From Sphingomonas sp. G-3-2-10 (GTDB taxonomy: Bacteria > Pseudomonadota > Alphaproteobacteria > Sphingomonadales > Sphingomonadaceae): a stretch of DNA of 64,000 nucleotides. The translations under genes were made by a program, and so were the position numbers. This document shows, one piece after another, positions 16,861 through 25,173 of this stretch. Each line of letters begins with the position of its first letter. The stretch's first letter is position 1. Location: NCBI RefSeq assembly GCF_012927115.1, contig NZ_JABBFY010000002.1:1-64000 (forward strand), written 5' to 3'. The notes under the pieces were generated by a model. The model ran no database searches. It saw nothing but the letters and a program-made list of their open reading frames with translations, and had not been told where the DNA came from.

Positions 16861-18179
16861 TCGCGCCAGCGCAGATGCGCGGCGAGACCGCCCAGATCGG
16901 AGCGGCCGAGCGTGAAATCCGCCTCGATCGCTTCGGCGAGATCGCGGACAATCGCGAGACCCAGCCCGTGGCCGGCGCCCGCCTCGTCGAGCCGCGTTCC
17001 GCGCTGCATCGCCGCGACGGCGGCGGCGTGATCCATGCCCGGCCCGTCGTCCTCGACGCTGATGGCGAACGCCGTTCCGGCGATGCGCACCTGCCGCCGG
17101 GCGTGGCGCGTGGCATTCTCGATCAGCGCGCCGAGCATTTCGGCCAGATCGGCGCTCTCGACGGGAAGGCGCAGTTCGGGGTCGATCTCTACGGTGAAGG
17201 CGATCCGCTCGCCGCTCTCTGTGCGCTCGATGACGGCGACGAGACCCTCGACGATCCCCAGCGGGGCGGATTCGCCACCCCCGCCACGCGCGGCGGCGGC
17301 GCGGGAGCGGGCCAGTTCGGTTTCGAGCGCCGCGCCCATCGCTTCGATCGCGCGGTCGAGCCCCTCGGCGGCGGTGACCGCGCCGGCGTCGCGCGCGCGG
17401 CGGCTCTGGGCGGAAAGCACGGCGAGCGGAGTCTTCAGGCTGTGCGCCAGATCGGCGGCGCGGCGGCGGGCGCGGCCGAGATCGCCTTCGCGCGCCTCGG
17501 CCAGCGCGTTGATCGCACCGGTCAGCGGGGCAATCTCGCGAGGATGCGAATCCGAGAGGCGCGCGGCGGGGCTGCGCCGCAGTCGGTCGAGTTCCTGCCG
17601 CAGCCGGTCGAGCGGGCGCAGGCCGAGGCTGACCTGGACATAGGCGGCGAGCGCCAGCACGAGCCACAACAGGCCGAGCGACAAGGCAAGTTCGCGATCG
17701 AACTCGCGCAGCGCGCCGCGCATCTCGCCATCGTCCTGCGCGGCACGGACCGCGACCACGGGCCCGCCCGGGTTCAGGCGAATCTCGCGCCCGACCATCG
17801 TCAGGCGCTTCTCGAACGGCCCGGCGACATTGGCGGTGCTCCAGCCGGTCGCCGAAATCGGCGCGGCGGGCAGGCTCTGATCCCATAGCGACGGCGATTG
17901 CGCGCTGCCGCCCGGCGCGACCGCCTGCCAGTAGAGCCCGCCGGCCATCGCCTGCAGCCGGCTGTCCGGCAGTTGCGCCTCGACCAAGGGCTTGCCCGAG
18001 GCATCCAGCCGCAGCCCGGCGATCACCTGTTCGGCCAGCCGCTCCAGCGCCGCGGCTTCGCGCCGTTCGACATGCTGGTGGAACAGCAGCGAGATTCCGA
18101 GCCAGGCCAGCGCCAGCGCCGCGAAGATCGCCACCCCGGCCCCGACGAGGAGCCGCAGCCGCAGCGAACTGCGCGTCAC
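16839..18179 (-). CDS. Sensor histidine kinase, OmpR-partner class
   Basis: A 446-residue membrane kinase. Two hydrophobic helices (near residues 8-32 and ~180-200) flank a periplasmic sensor region of ~145 residues; a HAMP-like stretch follows. The H-box is DLAHSLKTPL with the phosphorylated His, then the N-box LIENATRHA, the G1 box VEDDGPGM and the G2 box GHGLGLAIV. It resembles the PhoQ/QseC group. The start is GTG 18179, overlapping the response-regulator stop (GTGA), so the pair is translationally coupled. The stimulus is not known; PepSY and receptor neighbours hint at an envelope or metal signal. Confidence 0.87.
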   Translation of the reverse strand: MTRSSLRLRLLVGAGVAIFAALALAWLGISLLFHQHVERREAAALERLAEQVIAGLRLDASGKPLVEAQLPDSRLQAMAGGLYWQAVAPGGSAQSPSLWDQSLPAAPISATGWSTANVAGPFEKRLTMVGREIRLNPGGPVVAVRAAQDDGEMRGALREFDRELALSLGLLWLVLALAAYVQVSLGLRPLDRLRQELDRLRRSPAARLSDSHPREIAPLTGAINALAEAREGDLGRARRRAADLAHSLKTPLAVLSAQSRRARDAGAVTAAEGLDRAIEAMGAALETELARSRAAAARGGGGESAPLGIVEGLVAVIERTESGERIAFTVEIDPELRLPVESADLAEMLGALIENATRHARRQVRIAGTAFAISVEDDGPGMDHAAAVAAMQRGTRLDEAGAGHGLGLAIVRDLAEAIEADFTLGRSDLGGLAAHLRWRDHSPKLR

Positions 18180-18838
18180 CCGGCGCGCCCCGCCAGCGTG
18201 TACCCAAGCCCACGCCGCGTCTCGATCACGTCGCTGCCGACCTTGCGCCGCAGCCGCATCACGATCGCTTCGATGGCATTGGTGTCGTTGCCGTCGCCCG
18301 AGCCGTAGAGATGCTCGGCGATCTCCCCTGCCGCTACGACGCGATCCTGATGCGCGAGGAAATTGAGCAGGCGGAATTCGAGCTGCGAGAGCTGAACCGG
18401 GTTGCCCTCGATCGCGACCGTCATCCGCACGGTATCGATCGTCAGCCGGCCGATCGCAAGCACCGGGCTGGCATGCCCCGCGGCGCGGCGGACCAGCGCC
18501 TTGGCGCGCGCGGTCAGCTCGCCCATCGCGAAGGGCTTGGCCATGTAATCGTCGGCACCGGCTTCGATCCCCTCGACCTTCTCGGTCCAGTCGCCGCGCG
18601 CGGTCAGCACCAGCACCGGCATGTTGCGCCCGGCATGGCGCCAGCGGCGCAGGACGCTCAGCCCGTCGAGGCGCGGCAGGCCGAGATCGAGGATGGCGAT
18701 CGCATAATTCTCGACATCGCCCTGGAACCAGGCCTGATCGCCCTCGCTGCAACGATCGACGACGAAACCCGCGGCGGTCAGCGCGCGTGCGACGTCTTCG
18801 GCAAGATCGGGATCGTCCTCGACAAGCAATGCGCGCAT
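18176..18838 (-). CDS. OmpR-family response regulator
   Basis: A 220-residue response regulator. The receiver domain has acidic pocket residues EDD (7-9), the phosphoacceptor Asp51 in LDLGLP, LTARG and the Lys of KPF. The C-terminal winged-helix domain (from about 125) ends with RRGLGYTL, the typical OmpR/PhoB wing. It starts one base before the PepSY gene stop and overlaps the histidine kinase. The tandem CTGAC repeats before the receptor (14745) and before this operon (19238) are its likely binding sites, implying autoregulation. Confidence 0.9.
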   Translation of the reverse strand: MRALLVEDDPDLAEDVARALTAAGFVVDRCSEGDQAWFQGDVENYAIAILDLGLPRLDGLSVLRRWRHAGRNMPVLVLTARGDWTEKVEGIEAGADDYMAKPFAMGELTARAKALVRRAAGHASPVLAIGRLTIDTVRMTVAIEGNPVQLSQLEFRLLNFLAHQDRVVAAGEIAEHLYGSGDGNDTNAIEAIVMRLRRKVGSDVIETRRGLGYTLAGRAG

Positions 18839-19192
18839 TCAGTCGTCCTCGATGCGAACCACCGCACCCGTGCGGGCGTTGAGTTCGACTTCCCGCACCC
18901 GGCCGGCCGGCGTCAGGATCTTCACTTCATATTTGATGCCCCAGGGCTCATCCTCAAGCTCGACCTTGATCACGTTACCGGGCACCTTCGCCTGCGCGAT
19001 CGCCAGGATGCGCGGCAGGGGCAGCAATTCGCCGCGCTGCACGGCGGTGCGGATGGCTTCCTGAGATGCGCGGTTGCGCTCTTCCTTCGACTGTTTCTTC
19101 GGCGCGTCCTGCGTCATGGCCGGCGCGGCGAAATAGGTTGCGGACGGCGCGATCAGCGCGATGGCGGCGAGGATTTGGGGGATATGCTTCAT
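18839..19192 (-). CDS. PepSY-domain periplasmic protein
   Basis: A 117-residue secreted protein with a signal peptide and a charged linker rich in Lys and Glu. The C-terminal half (ILAIAQAKVPGNVIKVELE, YEVKILTPAGRVREVEL, GAVVRIEDD) matches the PepSY fold, a small domain that often modulates sensors or peptidases in the periplasm. It is the first gene of the operon with the response regulator and kinase and abuts the regulator with no gap, so it may tune the sensor. Confidence 0.82.
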   Translation of the reverse strand: MKHIPQILAAIALIAPSATYFAAPAMTQDAPKKQSKEERNRASQEAIRTAVQRGELLPLPRILAIAQAKVPGNVIKVELEDEPWGIKYEVKILTPAGRVREVELNARTGAVVRIEDD

Positions 19193-19237
19193 GATCGATC
19201 CATTCGGTGCGGCGATATCCCCTGATGACGCCGCCGC

Positions 19238-19257
19238 GCTGACGCGACACTGACAGC
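19238..19257 (-). promoter_or_regulatory. Direct-repeat response-regulator site before the PepSY/RR/HK operon
   Basis: The plus strand reads GCTGACGCGACACTGACAGC, differing from the receptor-promoter site at 14745-14764 in only two central bases. Two CTGAC half-sites are 10 bp apart. It lies 46-65 nt upstream of the PepSY start. Confidence 0.55.
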
Positions 19258-19285
19258 ATATCGTCGCGCACTAGCGTGAACCGGC

Positions 19286-19654
19286 TCAGCGCCGCAGCGA
19301 TGCACCGGCATAAGGATCCTGCCGCGGTGCTGGTGGCGGAACGACCACTGGTGGCGATGGATCGACAAGCGCCATTTCCGGAGCGTCAGGCGATGCTCCG
19401 GAGACCGCATGTCTCAGGCCCGCGACGATGCTCGACGCGCCGAACAGGATGAAGCATCCCGCGATCGTCGTTGCGCCCCGGCGCAGGTCGATCCGCCCGG
19501 CCAACATCCCGAAACCCAGCGAGGCGATTGCGATCACCGCGATCGTCGTCGCGATGGTGCCCGAGAGCGTCCCTTCGAGCCAGGAGAGCGCCGCACCGAT
19601 CGGGTTCGCCCCCGGCGGATCGCTCAGCGATGTCCATCCGGTCCCAAACTGCAT
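19286..19654 (-). CDS. VirB2/TrbC-like small membrane protein
   Basis: A 122-residue protein with two hydrophobic helices (TIATTIAVIAIASLGFGML and TIAGCFILFGASSIVAGL) separated by the short polar loop AGRIDLRRG, the layout of VirB2/TrbC pilins of type IV secretion. The ATG at 19654 has GGAG about 8 nt upstream and is preferred over a TTG at 19708. The C-terminus is proline-rich and longer than in typical pilins. No other type IV secretion gene is seen in the window, so it is an orphan beside tRNA-Ala, possibly a relic of a mobile element. Confidence 0.6.
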   Translation of the reverse strand: MQFGTGWTSLSDPPGANPIGAALSWLEGTLSGTIATTIAVIAIASLGFGMLAGRIDLRRGATTIAGCFILFGASSIVAGLRHAVSGASPDAPEMALVDPSPPVVVPPPAPRQDPYAGASLRR

Positions 19655-19762
19655 TCCGATGCTCCGCCAGCTCCCGGCCAGCCTCCCCGAATGCCAGGGA
19701 TGGATCAAGCCCCGGCCGCGCGGAACGCCGAAGAAAATGAGGGGATCTAGCTTGCGGGCGGC

Positions 19763-19838
19763 TGGTGGAGCTGAGGGGAATCGAACCCCTGACCTCTGCA
19801 GTGCGATTGCAGCGCTCTCCCATCTGAGCTACAGCCCC
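19763..19838 (-). tRNA. tRNA-Ala (CGC anticodon)
   Basis: The minus strand from 19838 folds as a complete 76-nt tRNA with an encoded CCA end. The acceptor stem GGGGCTG pairs with CAGCTCC and contains the G3-U70 pair that identifies alanine tRNAs. The anticodon stem CTGCA/TGCAG holds the loop ATCGCAC, giving anticodon CGC, which reads GCG, a frequent codon in this GC-rich genome. The T-loop TTCGAAT is canonical. The rest of the gap 19655-20047 shows no other gene. Confidence 0.95.
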
Positions 19839-20047
19839 GCCACCGTTCCCGGCATGCCGGGAGGCGATCCATTACCCACAGCTTTGCCCGGATGCAACTG
19901 CGTTGAACGCGGTGCGGCGATCGGCGTGCGACATGCGCCGAATCGACTGATTTCACGGGCAATTTTCAGGAACCATCCCGCCGCTCAGCCGCTGAGTCGC
20001 ACAGTGGGCGTGCCAACGCCCGTGCCCAGTCAGCGATGGAGAGTGAG

Positions 20048-20905
20048 ATGGACAACCGTTACCCCGGCTATGGCGATGAGTATCGCAGCTATTTCGGGCC
20101 GGACGATCAGATCCAGCAGCCCAGCCAGCGTACCTTCAGCGATTACCGCGATTCGGGCGGAGGCCGCTATGGCGCGCCAAGCCAGTTCGACAGCGGCGCG
20201 CCCCGGTATCGCGCGGGCGAGCGCGGCCGCGAAGCCTATGGCCCGCGCGGCAATTATACCGGCCAGCGCGAGCGCGATGATTGGGATTACCCCCGCGCTT
20301 CACAGCCCCGCAACCGCGACAGCTACAATTACGACGAGCGCAGCTTCTTCGAGCGCGCGGGCGACGAAGTCCGTTCGTGGTTCGGCGACGAGGAAGCGGA
20401 GCGCCGCCGCGAGCGCGACATGCGTCAGGACAATGCCCGTGCGCGGCAGGAGGACGGCCATTATCGCAGCTGGCGTACCCAGCGGATGGCCGAGCTCGAC
20501 CGCGACTATGACGAATATCGCAGCGAGAATGCGCAGCGTTTCCACAATGAGTTCAGCGCGTGGCGAACCGACCGGCAGGGTCAGCGCGACGGACTGGGCC
20601 GCGTGACCGAGCATATGGAAGTGATCGGATCGGACGGCGCGCATATCGGCACGGTCGACAAGGTGCGCGGCGACCGGATCGTGCTGACGAAGAGCGATTC
20701 GGACGCCGGCGGGCATCACCACTCGATCCCGTCGCGCTGGATCCAGTCCGTGGGCGACGGCGTAACGATCCGCAAGACGGCCGAGGAGGCGAAGGCGGCG
20801 TGGAAGGACGAGGAACGCGGCGCCTTCTTCGGAAGCGAGCGCGACGACGACCGGTCATGGAAGACCGATCACAATCTCAACCGGGCCTTCCCCGGCACCT
20901 ATTGA
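20048..20905 (+). CDS. DUF2171-domain protein with SWFGD motif
   Basis: A 285-residue hydrophilic protein. The first ~110 residues are low-complexity, rich in Arg, Tyr, Asp, Gly and Ser. A short SWFGDEEAERRRERD motif near residue 115 is shared with a group of alphaproteobacterial stress proteins. The C-terminal ~75 residues (HMEVIGSDGAHIGTVDKV, GDRIVLTKSDS, IPSRWIQSV) match DUF2171, a PRC-barrel-like fold. No signal peptide is present, so it is probably cytoplasmic. ATG 20048 follows GGAGAG; an in-frame ATG at 20036 is less likely. Molecular function is unknown. Confidence 0.75.
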   Translation: MDNRYPGYGDEYRSYFGPDDQIQQPSQRTFSDYRDSGGGRYGAPSQFDSGAPRYRAGERGREAYGPRGNYTGQRERDDWDYPRASQPRNRDSYNYDERSFFERAGDEVRSWFGDEEAERRRERDMRQDNARARQEDGHYRSWRTQRMAELDRDYDEYRSENAQRFHNEFSAWRTDRQGQRDGLGRVTEHMEVIGSDGAHIGTVDKVRGDRIVLTKSDSDAGGHHHSIPSRWIQSVGDGVTIRKTAEEAKAAWKDEERGAFFGSERDDDRSWKTDHNLNRAFPGTY

Positions 20906-20913
20906 GAAGGAGG

Positions 20914-20943
20914 GAGCCCCGGCGTCACGGCCGGGGCTCTCGT
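20914..20943. terminator. Intrinsic terminator-like hairpin
   Basis: Perfect 10-bp arms GAGCCCCGGC (20914-20923) and GCCGGGGCTC (20930-20939) with a 6-nt loop lie between the convergent DUF2171 gene and the hydrolase gene. The U-tract is weak, so it may work in either direction or as a barrier. Confidence 0.6.
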
Positions 20944-20944
20944 C

Positions 20945-21853
20945 TCATTCCGCCAGGAACTTCGCCAGTTCGCTCGCGAACAGCGCGGGCTGGTCGATCA
21001 TGATGAAGTGATAGCTGCCCGGGATGGCAACCAGCTTCGCGCTCGATCCGGCATAGGCCGGCTTCCACATCGCCTTCGCCTCGGCTTCGCCCATGCCCGC
21101 CGCATAGAGCACGGTGAACGGCTTCGCGGCGATCTTTCCGATCGCGGGACGCATGTCGGTTACCATATCCTCGTACATCGCCGTCGCGACGACGCGCAGA
21201 TCGGCGTGGCGCGACCAGTTGGCCACCTGGATCCGGCCTTCCGGCGTGATCGACATGTTGCCGCCCGGATCGCGCGTCACCGGCGTGTCCGCGGCAGCCC
21301 TGGCCTGCTCATGGCCGCCGGCGATCATGTCGCGCATCTGCGTCGCGCGCGGCTCGATCGCGGCGACATCGGCCGCGCCGAAGATGGTGCCGATGAACGG
21401 CATCGCGTCGACCACCATCAGCCGTCCGACATCGGCGGGATATTTCGCCGCCAGCATCATGCCGAGCAGGCCGCCCAGCGAATGGCCGACCACCGCCGCC
21501 CCCTGTGCCTTGTTCTCGCGGATATAGGCGTGGAGCTCCGCCAGCACGCCGTCGAGCAGGTCGGGCGTCAGGTTGTTGCGCGGATCGTCGCCGCCGAAGC
21601 CGTTGATCTGCACCAGATAGACGCGGTGCGTCTTCGCCAGCTCCGGCGCGACGCCATCCCACACCGCGCGCGGGCTGGACAGGCCAGGGATCAGGAACAC
21701 CGGCTTGCCCGCGCCGATCGCCCGGATCGAGATATGGCCCATCTGAATCGTCTCGTCGCGAGAAGCAGCGGCGGTCGCTGCCGAAGCTGCGGGCGCGAGG
21801 GTGACCGAAGCGGCGGCCAGCGCGGCGGCGGCAAAAAGGGTACGAACGATCAT
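20945..21853 (-). CDS. Secreted alpha/beta hydrolase
   Basis: A 302-residue protein with a signal peptide ending near APAASA. The alpha/beta hydrolase fold shows the oxyanion segment PVFLIPGLSS, the nucleophile elbow GHSLGG (Ser about residue 131), an acidic residue later in the chain and a C-terminal PGSYHFIMIDQP with the catalytic His. The substrate is unknown, probably a small ester or lactone in the periplasm. The start at 21853 overlaps the XRE regulator stop (ATGA), so the longer upstream frame is a shadow. It is the last gene of the XRE operon. Confidence 0.82.
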   Translation of the reverse strand: MIVRTLFAAAALAAASVTLAPAASAATAAASRDETIQMGHISIRAIGAGKPVFLIPGLSSPRAVWDGVAPELAKTHRVYLVQINGFGGDDPRNNLTPDLLDGVLAELHAYIRENKAQGAAVVGHSLGGLLGMMLAAKYPADVGRLMVVDAMPFIGTIFGAADVAAIEPRATQMRDMIAGGHEQARAAADTPVTRDPGGNMSITPEGRIQVANWSRHADLRVVATAMYEDMVTDMRPAIGKIAAKPFTVLYAAGMGEAEAKAMWKPAYAGSSAKLVAIPGSYHFIMIDQPALFASELAKFLAE

Positions 21854-22059
21854 TGGCCGGAATCCTTTGACGGGTTCATGAAGATATCCTCGATCGCCAG
21901 TTCGAACAGATCGGCGATGCGAAAAGCGAGCGGCAGCGAGGGGTCGTAACGCCCGGTCTCGATCGCGTTCACGCTCTGGCGCGAGACTTCGAGGCGTTCG
22001 GCAAGGTCCTGCTGGCTCCATGCGCGCTCGGCGCGGAGCACGCGCAGGCGGTTATTCAC
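21850..22059 (-). CDS. Small XRE-family transcriptional regulator
   Basis: A 69-residue helix-turn-helix protein consisting almost only of the Cro/C1-type domain: WSQQDLAERLEVSRQSVNAIE is the five-helix core, followed by FRIADLFELAIEDIF. Such minimal regulators often pair with a membrane protein and regulate their own operon. It overlaps the upstream membrane protein gene by 8 nt and the downstream hydrolase gene by 4 nt. The GTAAAGC repeats before the operon are candidate operators. Confidence 0.85.
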   Translation of the reverse strand: MNNRLRVLRAERAWSQQDLAERLEVSRQSVNAIETGRYDPSLPLAFRIADLFELAIEDIFMNPSKDSGQ

Positions 22060-22468
22060 TTCCGCCTCCGGCCATCCGCTCGCGCAGCCCCATCCAGCAT
22101 TGCGCGAGGCCCCATGCCGCGCACCACGCCGGAAAGCCCCAGAAGACCTGAACCGGCCCGATCACGTCGTTCATCTGGAGAAAGCCGAGCACGGTCGAAG
22201 CGGACAGCACCACGCCGATGCCGAACAGCATGGCGGTCACAATGCGCTGGCGGAGATATTCGTCGGTCTCCTCCGCGATGTAGAGACCGATGACGATGAT
22301 TACGGCGATGATCGGCAAGGCCGGAAGCACCGAAAGCGCCGCGAGCGCGACTCCGGCCGGCTGAGTCGCCTTGATCAGCCAGCTGACCCCGAAAAGGACG
22401 ATCACATAGGCCAGCATCACGGGCATGAAACGCTTCAGATAGCGTCTGGCGGCGGGGGATCGGGCCAT
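22052..22468 (-). CDS. Four-helix membrane protein of the XRE operon
   Basis: A 138-residue membrane protein with about four hydrophobic helices (FMPVMLAYVIVLFGV, VLPALPIIAVIIVIGLY, VTAMLFGIGVVLSA, VQVFWGFPAWCAAW). It belongs to the uncharacterised membrane proteins that accompany small XRE regulators in many bacteria. ATG 22468 is chosen because the longer frame upstream runs through a perfect 14-bp hairpin, and the Shine-Dalgarno-like AAGGGAGC lies inside that hairpin. Confidence 0.68.
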   Translation of the reverse strand: MARSPAARRYLKRFMPVMLAYVIVLFGVSWLIKATQPAGVALAALSVLPALPIIAVIIVIGLYIAEETDEYLRQRIVTAMLFGIGVVLSASTVLGFLQMNDVIGPVQVFWGFPAWCAAWGLAQCWMGLRERMAGGGSE

Positions 22469-22472
22469 GAAT

Positions 22473-22509
22473 GTAAAGCTCCCTTTCGAATCAGTAAAGG
22501 GAGCTTTAC
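22473..22509 (-). promoter_or_regulatory. Hairpin over the ribosome binding site of the XRE operon
   Basis: Perfect 14-bp arms (22473-22486 and 22496-22509) with a 9-nt loop end 4 nt before the start codon at 22468. On the mRNA the 5' arm reads GTAAAGCTCCCTTT and the 3' arm AAAGGGAGCTTTAC, so the Shine-Dalgarno segment would be base-paired. It could be a translational switch or an operator for the XRE protein. Confidence 0.6.
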
Positions 22510-22561
22510 GTTTCGATACCCATTGTGTCAATGACACTTTCCATAACGTAAAGCGTCATTG
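22503..22561. promoter_or_regulatory. Cluster of inverted repeats before the XRE operon
   Basis: Three short inverted repeats overlap: GCTTTACG (22503-22510) with CGTAAAGC (22547-22554), TCAATGAC (22528-22535) with GTCATTGA (22554-22561), and the near-continuous palindrome GTGTCA-A-TGACAC inside. GTAAAGC therefore occurs three times between 22473 and 22554. The region lies between the divergent 22468 and 22651 genes. Confidence 0.45.
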
Positions 22562-22650
22562 AAATCTCCATTTTGGCGGAAACATACAATCGCTTCTGTG
22601 TTATTACGCTAAAGTGAATGTTGCAGCTGCGAAACATCGGGGACGGCGGA

Positions 22651-22881
22651 ATGAACATTCTTCAGCTGGCGCAATGTGCATTGGGCAAGCACAAGCGCGA
22701 TCGCCATCACGTACGGCGTGACGATTTCGACTATCATTCGCGGTGCGTCGGCTGCGGCCAGCCGATGATTCGCGGCGCGACCGGCTGGCATCTCGCGAGC
22801 AAGGAAGAGGTTGCGGCAAAGACGCCGAAGCGGCCGGCTAAGCGGGCAAGCCCGCCACCATCTCCGCCGCCAGCAGGCTGA
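22651..22881 (+). CDS. Small CxxC protein, conserved hypothetical
   Basis: A 76-residue basic protein with a single CVGCGQP knuckle near residue 32, likely a small zinc-binding or structural motif. The N-terminus contains [17 protein letters not shown], and the C-terminus is Lys/Pro-rich low complexity. ATG 22651 has GGGGA 7-8 nt upstream; an ATG at 22618 is possible. It overlaps the convergent Mur-ligase gene by 44 nt. I do not recognise its function. Confidence 0.55.
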   Translation: MNILQLAQCALGKHKRDRHHVRRDDFDYHSRCVGCGQPMIRGATGWHLASKEEVAAKTPKRPAKRASPPPSPPPAG

Positions 22882-24217
22882 GCGTATCGTCGCGGGCCCC
22901 CATTACAACGATGCGGTCGCCCGGTTTCGCGGCGTCCACCAGATAGTTCGCAGCCGCAGCACGATCGGCGATATGGCGGGCATTACCGCCCACATCCGCG
23001 ACGATATCCGCGCTGGTCACTTCGCGGTTCGTCGTGCCGCCATGATAGACCGGATCGGGTAGCACCAGCAGGTCGTCCGCGCCCAGTTGCGCCCGGAACA
23101 TCTCGACCAGTTCGTGCCGCATCACCTTCAGCGGGCCATAGCCATGCGGCTGGAACATCACCAGCAACCGGCCGGAAAAGGCGTGCAGCGTATCCAGCGT
23201 CGCTGCGATCTTGTCCGGATTGTGCCCGAAATCGTCGATCACCGCGACACCGCCGCGCTCGCCGACCAGTTCGAACCGGCGCTTCAGCCCGGTAAAGCCT
23301 GCGATCGCCATCACGGCATCGGCTTCGCTAATGCCCGCCGCCAGCGCCGCGCCGATTGCCGCCAGCGCGTTGGAGACGTTGTGACGCCCCGGTACCGCCA
23401 GCCGCACCCGGGTCCGCGCGCCGCCGCGTACCAGATCGAACGCGATCGCATAGGGTTCGGGCGCCAGATTCTCCGCGCTCAGATCGGCCGGCGCGTCGAT
23501 CGCGAAGGTCACCACCTTGCCCGCGCGGCCGGCCAGCGCCGCCGCTTCGGCGTCGCCCGCATTGATCACCGCCGTCTCGGCCTTGCCGACGAAATCGCCG
23601 AACAGCTCGCGCAATTCCTCCATCGACTTGTGGTCGAGGCTGACATTGTTGAGCACCGCCACGCGCGGCCGGTAGAGCGCGATCGATCCGTCGCTCTCGT
23701 CGACTTCGCTGACGAAGGCGTCGCCCTGCCCCACCAGCGCGCTAGCGAACGGCGCATCGGGCGACACGAAATTCTTCATCACCGCGCCGTTCATCACCGT
23801 CGGATCGCGCCCGCAGGCATGGAGAATCCAGCCGATCATCCCCGTCACGGTCGATTTGCCGCTGGTCCCCGCGACGCCGATCGACGTCCCCGCTTCGTTG
23901 AACAGGCTCGCCAGCAGCTCCGCCCGCGACAGCCGCGCCGCACCCACGCGCTCCGCCGCGATCATGTCCGGCACGGTCGCTTCGATCGCCGCCGATGCCA
24001 CCACGATCTGGTCCGCCGAAGTGATCCCGCTCCCGTCCTGCGGGAACAGCGCCACGCCGCGCGTGCGCAGATCGTCGAACTTGGCAGGCAGCCGTCCAGA
24101 ATCGAGGCTGCGGTCCGATCCCGCCACAGTCGCGCCCTGCCCCGCGAGGATCATCGACAAGGGCATCATGCCCGATCCGCCGATGCCGACGAAGAAGTAA
24201 GGTTTGCGGTGATCCAT
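22838..24217 (-). CDS. Mur ligase-family protein (MurC/Mpl-like)
   Basis: A 459-residue ATP-dependent Mur ligase. The N-terminus [18 protein letters not shown] is the UDP-MurNAc-binding loop of MurC/Mpl. [11 protein letters not shown] (near 115) is the ATP loop, and the ligase-fold DDFGHNPD and FQPHGYGPL segments are present. Without the surrounding cell-wall cluster it is more likely a Mpl-type recycling ligase, joining UDP-MurNAc to a recovered peptide, than the main MurC, but I cannot separate them by sight. The divergent neighbour is an LD-carboxypeptidase, which supports murein recycling. Confidence 0.8.
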   Translation of the reverse strand: MDHRKPYFFVGIGGSGMMPLSMILAGQGATVAGSDRSLDSGRLPAKFDDLRTRGVALFPQDGSGITSADQIVVASAAIEATVPDMIAAERVGAARLSRAELLASLFNEAGTSIGVAGTSGKSTVTGMIGWILHACGRDPTVMNGAVMKNFVSPDAPFASALVGQGDAFVSEVDESDGSIALYRPRVAVLNNVSLDHKSMEELRELFGDFVGKAETAVINAGDAEAAALAGRAGKVVTFAIDAPADLSAENLAPEPYAIAFDLVRGGARTRVRLAVPGRHNVSNALAAIGAALAAGISEADAVMAIAGFTGLKRRFELVGERGGVAVIDDFGHNPDKIAATLDTLHAFSGRLLVMFQPHGYGPLKVMRHELVEMFRAQLGADDLLVLPDPVYHGGTTNREVTSADIVADVGGNARHIADRAAAANYLVDAAKPGDRIVVMGARDDTLSLLAAEMVAGLPA

Positions 24218-24285
24218 AGGCTCGCGCTATCGGCAATTCATTCGGAAGGGGCAAGCCTGCACCGTTCCTCGGGGTGAGTGGGAAA

Positions 24286-25122
24286 ATGCGCATCGGAGTC
24301 GTCGCGCCGGCACGGACGGTCACCAGGGAAGCAGCGGCGCGCATGTCGGCCTTCATGGCGCTGACCTATCCCGGGCACGAGATCGTGTTTCACCCGCAAT
24401 GCTTCCTCGAGGAAGGCCATTTCGCCGGGCCGGACAATGTCCGCGCCGCCGCCTTCCTCGAATTCGCCAACGATCCCGCCTTCGACGCGATCTGGTTCGC
24501 GCGCGGCGGCTATGGGTCGAACCGCATCCTCCATACGATCATGCCCCAGATCGGGCTGGCCGCGCGCAACAAGACCTATATCGGCTATTCGGATATGGGC
24601 TTCATGCTCGGCGCGCTCTACGCCCGCCGCATCGGCCGCCAGGCGCATGGCTCGATGTCGAGCAGCATGGGCCGCAACGACACCGGCGAGGATGCCGGCT
24701 GGGTGCTCGACTGGCTGATCGACGGCGGCAGGAAGGGTCTCGAACCCAGCCTGCTGACCGACAGGCGCCCCGCCGCCGCGTTCAACCTCTCGATCCTCGC
24801 CGCGCTGATCGGCACGCCGTGGCTGCCCGACCTGACCGATCACGTCCTGATGATCGAGGAAGTCGACGAGCCGCTCTATCGGATCGACCGGATGCTGTTC
24901 CAGATGGCGCACGCGACCCAGCTCAAGGGCGTCGCCGGCATCCGCCTCGGTCAGGTCACCGCGATCAAGGACAATGGCGAAGCCGAGGGCAATTACAATT
25001 TCGGCGAGACGCTGGAACAGATGATCACCCGCTGGTGCGGCGAGATGGGCGTCCCCTATCTCGGCCGCGCAGAGATCGGCCATGTCCGCCTGAACCGCGT
25101 GGTGCCGTTCGGGGTCGCCTGA
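24286..25122 (+). CDS. LD-carboxypeptidase, peptidase family S66
   Basis: A 278-residue cytoplasmic enzyme that trims the terminal D-Ala from recycled murein tetrapeptide, or in MccF relatives cleaves peptide nucleotides. The nucleophile Ser is seen in IGYSDMGFM, ARGGYGSNRIL precedes it, the catalytic Glu lies in IEEVDEPLYRID and the His in IGHVRLNRVVPFG. ATG 24286 is preferred to GTG 24274 because it sits just before the first beta strand (MRIGVVAPA). It is divergent from the Mur ligase-like gene with ~70 nt between starts. Confidence 0.85.
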   Translation: MRIGVVAPARTVTREAAARMSAFMALTYPGHEIVFHPQCFLEEGHFAGPDNVRAAAFLEFANDPAFDAIWFARGGYGSNRILHTIMPQIGLAARNKTYIGYSDMGFMLGALYARRIGRQAHGSMSSSMGRNDTGEDAGWVLDWLIDGGRKGLEPSLLTDRRPAAAFNLSILAALIGTPWLPDLTDHVLMIEEVDEPLYRIDRMLFQMAHATQLKGVAGIRLGQVTAIKDNGEAEGNYNFGETLEQMITRWCGEMGVPYLGRAEIGHVRLNRVVPFGVA

Positions 25123-25173
25123 GGCTTCGTCGGGTCTCTCTCACTTCGTCACCCCCGGAACAATTCGGCGTTT

